The notes under the pieces: generated by a model | What the model saw: only the letters and a program-made list of their open reading frames with translations | Databases searched by the model: none | Told to the model about the DNA's origin: nothing | Position numbers and translations under genes: made by a program | Assembly (NCBI GenBank): GCA_964569085.1 | Contig: CAZMTA010000021.1 | Location: forward strand, 1 to 64,000 | Length of the DNA: 64,000 nucleotides | Reading direction: 5' to 3' | DNA from: JAJCZZ01 sp964569085 | GTDB lineage: Bacteria > Gemmatimonadota > Gemmatimonadetes > Longimicrobiales > Gaopeijiaceae | Shown: in pieces, positions 17,182 to 24,835 of the stretch | How positions within the stretch are numbered: the stretch's first letter is position 1 | How the letters are laid out: each line of letters begins with the position of its first letter

Positions 17182-17267
17182 TGCGGTTCCAGAAGGATGG
17201 GGGTCGGACTCGGGCCGGAGGCCCGGAGCTTCGCAGGATCGGGCGCGGCTCGCCACGGGGGCACGCA

Positions 17268-17308
17268 CGAAGGGCCCCGCGGCGCACGTTCGGCCGCGGA
17301 GCCCTTCG
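17268..17308 (-). promoter_or_regulatory. Large hairpin in the rplT-pheS interval
   Basis: Arms 17268-17282 and 17294-17308 form a 15-bp stem with a single C/A mismatch and an 11-nt loop. There is no U-tract, so it is not a classical terminator on either strand. It could be a transcript-stabilising or processing element between the ribosomal and pheST parts of the operon. I found no Phe-rich leader peptide in the interval. Confidence 0.5.
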
Positions 17309-17405
17309 GAGCGGAGGAGCGACCAGCCTCACCGGTGGGGACCGGGGGGTGCGTCACCCTCGGGTGCGGAGGCGCCGAGCTGCCGGCGCGCCCCGCGGGG
17401 AGGTG

Positions 17406-17771
17406 TCAGGCCTTGGCGGCCAGACCCTCCTTGGCCTGCTCCACGAGCGCCGCGAAGGCCTCGGGAGAACGGACGGCGAGATCGGCCAGGGCCTTCCGGT
17501 CGAGCTCGACGCCGGACTCCTTGAGGCCGTTGATAAATCGGGAGTAGGACATCTCGTGCTCCCGGGCCGCGGCGTTGATCCGCGCGATCCAGAGACGCCG
17601 GAAGTTCCGCTTCTTCTTCTTCCGGTCCCGGTAGGCGTGCTCCCAACCCCTCTCCACCGCGTCCTTGGCGGTCTTGTAGAGGTTCTTCCGGCCGCCGAAG
17701 TAGCCCTTGGCGGCCTTGAAGATCTTCTTCTTACGCTTCCGGCGCGCGCCGGCGTTGGTCGAGCGTGGCAT
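17406..17771 (-). CDS. rplT: 50S ribosomal protein L20
   Basis: 121 residues, highly basic. The N-terminal extension MPRSTNAGARRKRKKKIFK is followed by AKGYFGGRKNLYKTAKDAVE, RDRKKKKRNFRRLWIARINAA and SRFINGLKESGVELDRKALADLA, the canonical L20 sequence. Third gene of infC-rpmI-rplT, 12 nt after rpmI. In Firmicutes and Enterobacteria L20 represses this operon by binding the leader or operator RNA, which bears on the structured leader upstream of infC here. Confidence 0.98.
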   Translation of the reverse strand: MPRSTNAGARRKRKKKIFKAAKGYFGGRKNLYKTAKDAVERGWEHAYRDRKKKKRNFRRLWIARINAAAREHEMSYSRFINGLKESGVELDRKALADLAVRSPEAFAALVEQAKEGLAAKA

Positions 17772-17783
17772 GGGCGCGCCTCC

Positions 17784-17981
17784 TTACGCGTAGGGAAGCA
17801 GCTTCTTCAGCCGCTTCTCGTCGGACTTGGACACCAGATCCGCCTTGCGGAGATGCCGCTTCCGCTTGGTGCTCTTCTTGGTGAGGATGTGGCTCTTGTA
17901 CGCCTTGTGCCGCTTGAGGCGGCCGGAGCCGGTCTTCTTGAGGCGCTTCGCGGCGCCGCGGTGCGTCTTCATCTTGGGCAT
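17784..17981 (-). CDS. rpmI: 50S ribosomal protein L35
   Basis: 65 residues: MPKMKTHRGAAKRLKKTGSG, then RLKRHKAYKSHILTKKSTKR and the C-terminal KRLKKLLPYA. This is the standard L35 pattern at standard length. It sits between infC (11-nt gap) and rplT (12-nt gap) in the conserved operon. Confidence 0.98.
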   Translation of the reverse strand: MPKMKTHRGAAKRLKKTGSGRLKRHKAYKSHILTKKSTKRKRHLRKADLVSKSDEKRLKKLLPYA

Positions 17982-17992
17982 GTCTGTACTCC

Positions 17993-18511
17993 CTACCTCG
18001 ATCGTGAGGGGGCGAGCATCATGCTCATGACACGCCCCTCGAAACTCGGCTGCGACTCCGCCACGCCCACGTCCTGGAGGTCGTCCGCCACCCGGGCCAG
18101 CACTTCGAGGCCCAGCTCGGGGTGCGTCACCTGCCGACCACGGAACTGCATCGTCAGGCGGACCTTGTTTCCCTCTTCCAGGAAGCGGCGCGCGTGCCGC
18201 GTCTTGAACTCGTAGTCGTGCTTCTCGATCCCGGGCCGGAACTTCACTTCCTTGACCTGGGCCGTGTGCTGCTTCTTGCGGGCCTCCCGGGCGGCACGCT
18301 GCTGCTCGTACCGGAACTTCCCGTAGTCCATCATCTTGACCACGGGCGGCCGGGATTCGGGCGCCACCTCGACCAGGTCCATGCCCCGGTCCTCGGCCCG
18401 CTTCTTCGCCTCCTCGAGGGAGACGATTCCGATCTGCGCCCCGTCGTCCTGGATCAGCCGGATCGGGCTGATCCGGATGTGCTCGTTGACGCGGAGCCTC
18501 TCGTTCTTGAT
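17993..18511 (-). CDS. infC: Translation initiation factor IF-3, starting at ATC
   Basis: Prevents premature 30S-50S association and checks the start codon. The 172-residue reading frame shows the N-domain (NERLRVNEHIRISPIRLI, GIVSLEEAKKRAEDRGMDLV), the linker MMDYGKFRYEQQ, and the C-domain (VKEVKFRPGIEKHDYEFKTRH, KVRLTMQFRGRQ). No ATG, GTG or TTG precedes the conserved N-terminus. The frame opens at ATC (18511-18509), 7 nt after a GGAGGT Shine-Dalgarno. infC genes are known to use rare AUU/AUC starts for autoregulation, so this start is well supported. An ATG at 18382 would remove a third of the N-domain. Confidence 0.95.
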   Translation of the reverse strand: MKNERLRVNEHIRISPIRLIQDDGAQIGIVSLEEAKKRAEDRGMDLVEVAPESRPPVVKMMDYGKFRYEQQRAAREARKKQHTAQVKEVKFRPGIEKHDYEFKTRHARRFLEEGNKVRLTMQFRGRQVTHPELGLEVLARVADDLQDVGVAESQPSFEGRVMSMMLAPSRSR

Positions 18512-18768
18512 CTCCCCTACCTCCGAAAGGAGCCCGTGCCCCCGGATCCGCCCGACCGTCCGGTCCGGCGAGAGGACCCCCGCCGCGTCCGCCGGGCACG
18601 AAAAAACGGCCCGAGCTCACTCTCGGGCCGCACCGGGGTGACCGACGGGGACACTGCCCCCTCCGGCCGACCCTGCGACCCTCGAGGGACTCTGCGTGAG
18701 CCCTGAAGGTGGGGCCGCGGGTCGTCGCGGCCCACTTCCGGGATTGTCCGCCCACTCCGGGGAGTGGA
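18512..18768 (-). promoter_or_regulatory. Structured infC leader RNA, candidate L20/IF-3 autoregulatory leader
   Basis: About 257 nt lie between the predicted start (near 18768) and the ATC start codon. Inverted repeats in order are 18766-18751 (7-bp stem CCACTCC/GGAGTGG), 18733-18712 (8-bp perfect stem GGGCCGCG/CGCGGCCC), 18688-18679 (CCCTCGAGGG) and the intrinsic terminator 18630-18601. No open reading frame with an ATG is present. Firmicutes control infC-rpmI-rplT by an L20-dependent leader terminator; the same logic is inferred here from layout only. Confidence 0.6.
18601..18630 (-). terminator. Intrinsic terminator inside the infC leader (attenuator)
   Basis: CGGCCCGAG, loop AGTGAG, CTCGGGCCG, then TTTTTT: a perfect 9-bp GC-rich stem with a six-U tail. 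It lies about 140 nt downstream of the promoter and 90 nt upstream of infC. It cannot simply be the thrS terminator, because the infC promoter sits between the two. Confidence 0.85.
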
Positions 18769-18774
18769 CGCGCA

Positions 18775-18803
18775 AAGATGGCGGATTCCCGCCGCGCGGT
18801 CAA
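18775..18803 (-). promoter_or_regulatory. infC operon promoter
   Basis: TTGACC (18803-18798), 17-bp spacer, CATCTT (18780-18775). It shares the -35 and spacing exactly with the tRNA-Gly and thrS promoters. It lies just after the thrS stop and its hairpin. Confidence 0.65.
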
Positions 18804-18810
18804 CGGCGGG

Positions 18811-18840
18811 GGCGGCCCGGGCGCGGGGCTCCGGGCCGCC
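18811..18840 (-). terminator. Hairpin after thrS
   Basis: Perfect 10-bp stem GGCGGCCCGG/CCGGGCCGCC with a 10-nt loop, starting 12 nt past the thrS stop codon. There is no U-tract, so termination would need another factor. Confidence 0.5.
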
Positions 18841-18852
18841 CCGCCCGCCGCC

Positions 18853-20775
18853 TCAGTCCAGGCGCCGCTCCCGGATGTCGGCCAGCACCCGGTCCACGAA
18901 CTCGGCCCGGTCCATGACCTCCTGCTTGCGTCCCTCGCCCCGACGCCGCACCGCCACGGTCCCGGCCTCCGCCTCCCGGCCGCCCACGACGGCCATGTAG
19001 GGGACCTTCATCTTCTCGGCCTCGCGGATGCGGTAGTTCAGCGTCTCCCGCTCGTGGAGCTCCACCCGCACGCCGGCCTCGCGGAGCTGGGCCGCCAGCT
19101 CCCGGGCGCTCTCCTCCTGGTGCTCGGAGATGGGGAGCACCCGCACCTGCTCCGGCGCGAGCCACGTGGGGAACGCTCCGGCGTAGTGCTCGATGAGGAT
19201 GGCGATGAAGCGCTCGAAGGACCCGCACACGGCCCGGTGGATCACCACCGGCCGGTGCTCCGTGTTGTCCTCGCCGACGTACGTCAGGTCGAAGCGCTCG
19301 GGCGCGTTGTAGTCGAGCTGGATCGTGCCGAGCTGCCAGCTCCGGCCGATGGAGTCGGTGACGTGGAAGTCGATCTTGGGGCCGTAGAAGGCCCCGTCCC
19401 CGGGCTCCTCCACGTAGTCGTGCCCCGTGGACTCGAGCGCCTCCTTGAGCGCGGCCTCGGCCTCGTCCCACAGCTCGTCGCTCCCGATCCGCTGCTCGGG
19501 CCGGGTCGCGAACTTCAGCGCGCAGTCGAGCCCGAACGCCTCGTAGTGGCCCAGGATGAAGTCCACCAGGAAGGCCACCTCTCCGGCGATCTGGTCCTGG
19601 GTGAGGTAGACGTGGCAGTCGTCCTGGGCGAACTGGCGCACCCGGGTGAGGCCGGAGAGCGCCCCCGACAGCTCGTTGCGGTGCAGCACGTCCTGGGTCA
19701 CGTAGCGGACGGGCAGCTCCCGGTAGGAGTGGGTCCGGGCCGCGTAGTAGAGATGGTGCGAGGGGCAGTTCATGGGCTTGAGCGACATGTCGTGCTCCCC
19801 CGACTCCTTGTCGAGGACCAGGAACATGTTCTCCCGGTACTTCCCCCAGTGTCCGGACTGCTCCCACAGCTCCTTGGTGTAGAGGAGCGGGGTCTTCACC
19901 TCCAGGAAGTCCCGGCGCTGTCGGTCCCGGACGAAGGCCTCGAGGGTGTTGTAGAGCGTGGTGCCCCGGGGCGTCCAGAACGCCGCCCCCGGCGAGACCG
20001 GGTGGAACTGGAAGAGGTCGAGCTCCTTGCCGAGCTTCCGGTGGTCCCGCGCGCGGGCCTCCTCCAGGCGGTGCAGGTGCTGCTCCAGCTCGTCTTTCTT
20101 GTGGAACGCGGTGCCGTAGATGCGCTGGAGCATCTGGCGCTTCTCGTCTCCCCTCCAGTAGGCCCCGGCGGCCGAGAGGAGCTTGACGTTCTTCACCCGG
20201 CCGGTGCTGGGCACGTGGGGGCCGCGGCAGAGGTCCAGGAAGGGCCCGTTCCGGTAGACGGTGATGACCTCGTCGTCGTCGAACTCCTCCAGGCGCTCGA
20301 GCTTGAGCGGGTCGTCGGAGAAGAGCTCCCGGGCCTCGGCCTTGTCGACGCGCCGGCGCTCGAAGGGGTCGTCGGAGTCGAGGACCTCCTGGATCTTCTC
20401 CTCGAAGGCCTCCAGGTCCTCCGGCGTGAACGGCTCGTCCACGTCGAAGTCGTAGTAGAACCCGTCCTGGATGGCGGGGCCGAAGCCGATCCCCGCGCCG
20501 GGGCGCAGCGCGCGCACCGCCGTGGCCAGGACGTGGGCCGCCGAGTGGCGGAGCACCTCCAGCGACTCCTCGTCCCGCTCGGTGAGGATGCGGAGCGCGC
20601 CGCCCTCCTCCAGCGGGGTCATGAGGTCCACCGTCTCCCCGTCCACCTGGGCGGCCAGGGCGGCCTTGGCCAGGCCGGGCCCGATGGCCGCCGCGGCGTC
20701 GGCGGCGGTGGAGCCCCGGGGGAGCTCGAGGGCGTCTCCGTTGGGAAGCGTCAGGCGAATGGTCTCGCTGGACAT
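18853..20775 (-). CDS. thrS: Threonyl-tRNA synthetase
   Basis: 640 residues with all domains: TGS (IRLTLPNGDALELPRGSTA), the editing N2 domain (RHSAAHVLATAVRALRPGAG), and the class II core. The zinc site lies around MNCPSHHLYY with the later His ligand, and the core also has DDCHVYLTQDQI and PVVIHRAVCGSFERFIAIL. The C-terminal anticodon-binding domain runs from APEQVRVLPISEHQEE. It charges tRNA-Thr and deaminoacylates Ser-tRNA-Thr. Its 5' leader carries a Thr-rich leader peptide and a terminator/antiterminator pair, so expression should follow threonyl-tRNA charging. Confidence 0.98.
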   Translation of the reverse strand: MSSETIRLTLPNGDALELPRGSTAADAAAAIGPGLAKAALAAQVDGETVDLMTPLEEGGALRILTERDEESLEVLRHSAAHVLATAVRALRPGAGIGFGPAIQDGFYYDFDVDEPFTPEDLEAFEEKIQEVLDSDDPFERRRVDKAEARELFSDDPLKLERLEEFDDDEVITVYRNGPFLDLCRGPHVPSTGRVKNVKLLSAAGAYWRGDEKRQMLQRIYGTAFHKKDELEQHLHRLEEARARDHRKLGKELDLFQFHPVSPGAAFWTPRGTTLYNTLEAFVRDRQRRDFLEVKTPLLYTKELWEQSGHWGKYRENMFLVLDKESGEHDMSLKPMNCPSHHLYYAARTHSYRELPVRYVTQDVLHRNELSGALSGLTRVRQFAQDDCHVYLTQDQIAGEVAFLVDFILGHYEAFGLDCALKFATRPEQRIGSDELWDEAEAALKEALESTGHDYVEEPGDGAFYGPKIDFHVTDSIGRSWQLGTIQLDYNAPERFDLTYVGEDNTEHRPVVIHRAVCGSFERFIAILIEHYAGAFPTWLAPEQVRVLPISEHQEESARELAAQLREAGVRVELHERETLNYRIREAEKMKVPYMAVVGGREAEAGTVAVRRRGEGRKQEVMDRAEFVDRVLADIRERRLD

Positions 20776-20852
20776 GGACGTCTCGGCGTGTTTCGCGGCG
20801 GAGCCGCGGCCGTCGTCGGCCGCTCCCGCGCTGGGATCGTATGGGTGGCAAG

Positions 20853-20887
20853 AAAAAAGGCGCGACCCGCGTCTCGGGGCCGCGCCT
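20853..20887 (-). terminator. thrS attenuator terminator with competing antiterminator
   Basis: Arm 3 AGGCGCG (20887-20881) pairs with arm 4 CGCGCCT (20864-20858), closing a loop with a small internal stem, and the run TTTTTT (20858-20853) follows. Arm 2, GCGCGCC (20918-20912), begins directly after the leader-peptide stop codon and is complementary to arm 3; a GGT/ACC pairing can extend this alternative. Arms 2 and 4 therefore compete for arm 3, the defining feature of ribosome-mediated attenuation. Confidence 0.8.
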
Positions 20888-20918
20888 CTCGGTCCGTTCC
20901 TCCGTGGTACCGGCGCGC

Positions 20919-20984
20919 TCAGCCCCCCGAGCCCGTAGCGGACCCGGTGCGGGTAGTGCCGGTGGTCGTGGAGGGAGCGTTCAT
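20919..20984 (-). CDS. Threonine-rich leader peptide controlling thrS
   Basis: A 21-codon reading frame with ATG at 20984 and TGA at 20919. Seven of its 21 residues are Thr, at positions 6, 7, 8, 10, 11, 13 and 17 (TTTGTTRTG in the middle). The stop codon abuts antiterminator arm 2. A ribosome stalled on the late Thr codons leaves arm 2 free; one reaching the stop codon covers it. The ATG is only 6 nt from the -10 box, so the message should be leaderless. This is a cis-acting regulatory peptide in the style of ThrL and PheM; I know of no thrS example of this kind to cite. Confidence 0.75.
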   Translation of the reverse strand: MNAPSTTTGTTRTGSATGSGG

Positions 20985-20990
20985 GGACCT

Positions 20991-21019
20991 AGGATGGCGG
21001 GAGGCGAAAGACAGGTCAA
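20991..21019 (-). promoter_or_regulatory. thrS promoter, leaderless start at the leader peptide
   Basis: TTGACC (21019-21014), 17-bp spacer, CATCCT (20996-20991). Six bases separate the -10 box from the leader-peptide ATG, placing the predicted transcription start on that ATG. Confidence 0.7.
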
Positions 21020-21055
21020 TGCTGCCCGGGCCACGCCGCCCAAGCCCTTCCGGGC

Positions 21056-21325
21056 TCAGCGCATCGCCCGCCGGCGCTCGCGCGTGACTTCCAGGAGGTT
21101 CTTCACCCGGCTCTCGAGCGCCTCCTCGAAGGCCTCGACGTCGTACTCCTCGCCGTCGTACTCGATGACGAACCGCTCGAGGTCCTCGTCCTTGGCGTCG
21201 GCCAGCTTCTCCCGGGCCGTCTCGGCCTTCTGGAGCGCGAAGAGCGCCTTCTGGAGCCAGGACGAGTGATTCTGGATGAGTCGGATCTCTTTGCGCTGCT
21301 GACGGCGCTGCGCCTGGGTGCTCAC
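21056..21325 (-). CDS. Small charged helical protein of unknown function
   Basis: 89 residues from GTG 21325, which has a GGAGG ribosome-binding site 8 nt upstream. The sequence is mostly helical and highly charged: RRQQRKEIRLIQNHSSWLQK, KAETAREKLADAKDEDLE, an acidic middle (EYDGEEYDVEAFEEALESR), and a basic end (RERRRAMR). There is no signal peptide, membrane segment or recognised domain. A perfect TTGACA (21381-21376) lies upstream, but the expected -10 at 17 bp reads only GCAAAG. It precedes thrS in the same direction and ends 36 nt before the thrS promoter. Confidence 0.6.
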   Translation of the reverse strand: MSTQAQRRQQRKEIRLIQNHSSWLQKALFALQKAETAREKLADAKDEDLERFVIEYDGEEYDVEAFEEALESRVKNLLEVTRERRRAMR

Positions 21326-21528
21326 CGGGTGGGCCTCCGGAATCTCGAGGGTCTTTGCGGACGTGCACAGAAATGTGTCAACCCCATACGCCCCTTGAGG
21401 TTCCGGACGGCCTCCCCCCGGGGACCCGGCCCGTCCGGGGACGTCCCCGGATCGTGGACCCGTCCCACGGAGGGCCGGGTGGGCCCACGCCCCTCCCCCG
21501 GCGGGTGGGCGAAACGGCCGCGCGCCCC

Positions 21529-21534
21529 TAGCTT
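21529..21534 (+). promoter_or_regulatory. Candidate -10 box TAGCTT of the ABC exporter gene
   Basis: Same hexamer as the tRNA-Gly promoter, about 50 nt upstream of the ATG at 21585. The expected -35 position reads TGGGCG, a poor match. Confidence 0.4.
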
Positions 21535-21584
21535 CCGGGCGCCACCTCCGCGGCGCTCCGACGCCCCCCTTCCGCCCGCCCGCC

Positions 21585-23339
21585 ATGTCCCGCTCCCGCA
21601 CGTCCGCCGTCTCCGGCGCCAGCCTCCGCAACGCCTTCGAGGAGATCATCTGGCCTCGGCGGAAGCTGGTGGCCCTGGGCCTCGTCCTGATCCTCCTGAA
21701 CCGGCTGGCGGGCCTCGTGCTCCCCGCCTCCACCAAGTACCTGGTGGACGACGTCATCGCCAACGGGGACATCCCCCTCCTCTACCAGCTCCTGGTCCTG
21801 GTGGGCGTGGCGGTGGCCGTGCAGGCCGCCACCTCGTACGCCCTGACGATGCTCCTCAGCGTCGAGGCCCAGAACATGATCGCGGAGCTGCGCAGCCAGG
21901 TGCAGGAGCACGTCCTCCACCTGCCGGTGCGCCTCTTCGACAACGCCAAGAGCGGGGAGCTCGTCAGCCGGATCATGGACGACGTGGAGGGGGTCCGGAA
22001 CCTGGTCGGAACGGGGCTGGTCCAGCTCGTGGGCGGGATCGTGACGGCCATCGTGGCGTTGACCTTCCTGATCCGCATCGACCCGGTCATGACGGCGATG
22101 GCGCTGGTGCCCCTGGCGGCCTTCGGCGTCGTCTCCACCCGGGCGTTCTCCACCCTGCGGCCCGCCTTCCGGGAGCGCGGGAGGATCCGCGCCGAGGTCA
22201 CGGGACGCCTCACCGAGGCGCTGGGCGGGATCCGGATCATCAAGGGGTTCCACGCCGTGGAGAAGGAAGCCGAGATCTTCCACGCCGGGGTCCTCCGGAT
22301 CTTCGACAACGTGAAGACCACCCTGACGACGTCCAGCGCCGTGACGAGCCTGGGCACCTTCTTCGTGGGCTCGGCCTCCGTGCTCATCATGGGCTACGGC
22401 GGACGCCTCATCGTCCAGGGGCAGCTCACCCTGGGGGACCTCTTCAGCTTCACCCTCTTCCTGGGCTTCCTGATCTCGCCCATCGTCCAGATGGCCAACA
22501 TCGGCACCCAGATGACCGAGGCCTTCGCGGGGCTGGACCGCACCTCGGAGCTCCTCTCGTGGCCCAAGGAGGACGACGACCCCCGGCGCACCGTGGGGAT
22601 GCCCCCGGTGGAGGGGCACGTGGTCTTCGAGGACGTCCACTTCCGCTACGAGGAGGACAAGCCCGTCATCCAGGGGGTCTCCTTCGAAGCCCGGCCGGGA
22701 ACGGTGGTGGCGCTGGTGGGGAGCTCGGGCTCGGGGAAGAGCACGCTGGCCGGGCTGGCGGCGACCTTCCTCACCCCGGACGTGGGACGGGTGCTGGTGG
22801 ACGGGGTGGACCTCCGCACCGTGAAGCTGGCCAGCTACCGGGAACAGCTCGGCCTGGTGCTCCAGAACGACTTCCTCTTCGACGGCACGATCCGGGACAA
22901 CCTCCTCTTCGCCCGGGCAAACGCCACCGAGGAGGAGGTCCGGGACGCGGCCCGCCGCGCCCACGTCCTGGAGTTCACCGACCGCTTTCCCCAGGGGCTG
23001 GATACGATCATCGGGGAGCGGGGCATCAAGCTCTCCGGCGGCCAGCGCCAGCGGGTGACCATCGCCCGCGCCATCCTGGCGCAACCGCGGATCCTGGTCC
23101 TGGACGAGGCCACCTCGAGCCTGGACACCGAGAGCGAGGCCCTCATCCAGGACTCCCTCCAGGAGCTGTTCGAGGGGCGCACCACCTTCGTCATCGCCCA
23201 CCGCCTCTCCACGATCCAGCGGGCCGACCTGATCCTGGTCATCGAGGACGGACGCATCGCCGAGTGGGGCCGCCACGACGACCTCATCGCCCAGCGCGGG
23301 CGCTACCACCAGCTCTACACGGTGCAGGCGCGGATCTAG
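21585..23339 (+). CDS. ABC exporter half-transporter (MsbA/multidrug type)
   Basis: 584 residues: six transmembrane helices in residues 25-330 fused to an ATPase domain. Walker A GSSGSGKST is at about 382-390, the Q-loop is LGLVLQNDFLF, the signature is LSGGQRQR, Walker B is ILVLDEATSSLD, and the H-loop is IAHRLST. It should act as a homodimer exporting a lipid, peptide or drug; the substrate cannot be read from sequence. It stands alone, with its own promoter-like box and a hairpin after it. Confidence 0.92.
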   Translation: MSRSRTSAVSGASLRNAFEEIIWPRRKLVALGLVLILLNRLAGLVLPASTKYLVDDVIANGDIPLLYQLLVLVGVAVAVQAATSYALTMLLSVEAQNMIAELRSQVQEHVLHLPVRLFDNAKSGELVSRIMDDVEGVRNLVGTGLVQLVGGIVTAIVALTFLIRIDPVMTAMALVPLAAFGVVSTRAFSTLRPAFRERGRIRAEVTGRLTEALGGIRIIKGFHAVEKEAEIFHAGVLRIFDNVKTTLTTSSAVTSLGTFFVGSASVLIMGYGGRLIVQGQLTLGDLFSFTLFLGFLISPIVQMANIGTQMTEAFAGLDRTSELLSWPKEDDDPRRTVGMPPVEGHVVFEDVHFRYEEDKPVIQGVSFEARPGTVVALVGSSGSGKSTLAGLAATFLTPDVGRVLVDGVDLRTVKLASYREQLGLVLQNDFLFDGTIRDNLLFARANATEEEVRDAARRAHVLEFTDRFPQGLDTIIGERGIKLSGGQRQRVTIARAILAQPRILVLDEATSSLDTESEALIQDSLQELFEGRTTFVIAHRLSTIQRADLILVIEDGRIAEWGRHDDLIAQRGRYHQLYTVQARI

Positions 23340-23360
23340 CTGACGACCCGGGCGCCACAG

Positions 23361-23397
23361 GGGGGTGGGACGGAACGGCTTCCCCACCCTCCCCCGT
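23361..23397. terminator. Hairpin between convergent ABC and propeller genes
   Basis: A run of G with GTGGG pairs with CCCACCCTCCCC across a 14-nt loop, giving about 10 bp with one G-U pair. It lies between the ABC exporter stop and the propeller lipoprotein stop and could serve both strands, although U-tracts are lacking. Confidence 0.5.
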
Positions 23398-23408
23398 CCG
23401 GATTCCCG

Positions 23409-24698
23409 TCAGGGGGTCTCGACGGGCTCCACCCGGTAGCGCACGAGATATTCCACGTCGAGCTCGTCCCGCTCGACGCCCCAGACGGTGTCCCCGGTCA
23501 CGTGGAGGATCCGGAGGCCGGCGGGGGCCCGGAGATCCCCGACCAGCCCGGCGTCCCGCTCCACGATCCACCAGCGGTCGCCGCCGTCCTCACCGGGGCT
23601 CCAGCGCCGGAGCCAGGCGGCGCCGTCCTCGGTGGGCACCACCTCCCGGACGGCGGGGAGGAACCGGGGGACGTGGACACCCTCCCGGAGCGCGCGCTCG
23701 AGCTCCGCCAGCCCCGGCCCCCGCGAGCCCAGGGCCCGGTGGACGGCGGACGCCCGCTCGGCGATGGCGCTGTCGGCGGCCGCCCCCCCGAGGGGCCGCG
23801 GCCGGTCGGGGATCCGCGCCTCGGCCAGGGTGTCGCCCTCCGGCCCCAACCACCGGACATCGACGAACATCTCCTCGGCGGAGGCGGACGGAACCCGACG
23901 CTCCACGGCCACGAGCTCGGCGGACGCCCTGAACTCCGCCAGGTCCACGTCGTCCCAGAGCGGGGGGAGGACCATCGTGCGCTCGCCCGTCCTCCAGGCC
24001 ACCGCGTCGGTGGGCCGCAGATCCTTCACCCACACGGTGTCGCTCACCGTGCCGTCGTCCGTCATGAGCACGAAGGAGAGCGTCTCGACCTCGCCGGCGG
24101 CCACGGCCGTCGACGGGGCTCCGCCCCTGCCCCACCAAGTGCCGTCCCGCCGGGGGAGCCAGGGGTTGGCCGGCGCCTCGCCCGAGAGCTCCCCCGGCTG
24201 GAAGCCCCGGACCTGGGGGAGCTCGGACCCGACGAAGGCGCCGTGGGGGTCGAAGAAGCTGACCCGGCGGTTGGCGCCGTCCACGACCCACAGGCTGTCT
24301 CCGAAGAACCCGAGGCGGCTCGGAAAGCGGAACTCGCCGGGGCCGTCGCCCGCGCGCCCCACCGTCCCGGCCGGCCGGCCGTCCGCGTCCCAGACCCGTA
24401 CCGCGGCCTCCCCGCGATGGAGGGAGTAGAGCCTCCCGTCGGGGCCCGGCGTCATCGCCCCGACGGGGCCGAAGGCGTACGCGGGGTCGTCCACCGACCC
24501 GATGCGGAGGTCCGGGCCCGCGAGGCGCAGCGCCACCGGGCCGTCTCCCCCGGGACCGGACGACGGCTCGGACCCGCAGCCGGCGAGGAAGAGGAGGAGG
24601 AGGAGGGCCGTCCCGGCGAGGGCGGCGGGGACGGCGCCCGGGCGGGGCCTCCGGGGACGCCTCCGGCTCGGGCGCGGGCAGCGGGACGATCCGGGCAC
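23409..24698 (-). CDS. Six-bladed beta-propeller lipoprotein
   Basis: 429 residues from GTG 24698, which has AGGAG six bases upstream; an ATG at 24731 in the same frame is the alternative. The signal region is strongly basic (RRRPRRPRPG), followed by a hydrophobic stretch and lipobox LFLAGC. Blades are recognisable: GPDGRLYSLHRGEAAVRVWD, GDGPGEFRFPSRLGFFGDSL, WVVDGANRRVSFFDPHGAFV and, late, GDTVWGVERDELDVEYLVRY. The architecture is shared with 10280-11356. It may bind a carbohydrate or signal ligand at the outer membrane; no catalytic residues are evident. Confidence 0.7.
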   Translation of the reverse strand: MPGSSRCPRPSRRRPRRPRPGAVPAALAGTALLLLLFLAGCGSEPSSGPGGDGPVALRLAGPDLRIGSVDDPAYAFGPVGAMTPGPDGRLYSLHRGEAAVRVWDADGRPAGTVGRAGDGPGEFRFPSRLGFFGDSLWVVDGANRRVSFFDPHGAFVGSELPQVRGFQPGELSGEAPANPWLPRRDGTWWGRGGAPSTAVAAGEVETLSFVLMTDDGTVSDTVWVKDLRPTDAVAWRTGERTMVLPPLWDDVDLAEFRASAELVAVERRVPSASAEEMFVDVRWLGPEGDTLAEARIPDRPRPLGGAAADSAIAERASAVHRALGSRGPGLAELERALREGVHVPRFLPAVREVVPTEDGAAWLRRWSPGEDGGDRWWIVERDAGLVGDLRAPAGLRILHVTGDTVWGVERDELDVEYLVRYRVEPVETP

Positions 24699-24835
24699 GG
24701 CTCTCTCCTGGCGTGGGTTATCCGCCACCATGGGCCGGTCCCCCCCTCCGCGCAACCGGACCGGCCCCCGCTGGTCCAGGCCCCATCGGCCCCCTACCCT
24801 GTCCCCGCCCCATTCCACTCCAGCCGGTCGACTCC

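Noticed and set aside
17182..17405. Phe-rich leader peptide for pheST
   Set aside because: No short reading frame with Phe codons and no U-tract terminator occur in the interval; only a mismatched 15-bp hairpin.
18852..18853. thrS terminator at 18601-18630
   Set aside because: The U6 terminator is 220 nt past the thrS stop and downstream of the infC promoter, so it was assigned to the infC leader rather than to thrS.
20900..20915. T-box-like TGGTACCGG on the plus strand near thrS
   Set aside because: It resembles the T-box core but lies on the strand opposite to thrS, has no specifier stem and is followed by no aminoacyl-tRNA gene. The minus-strand leader is better explained by a leader-peptide attenuator.
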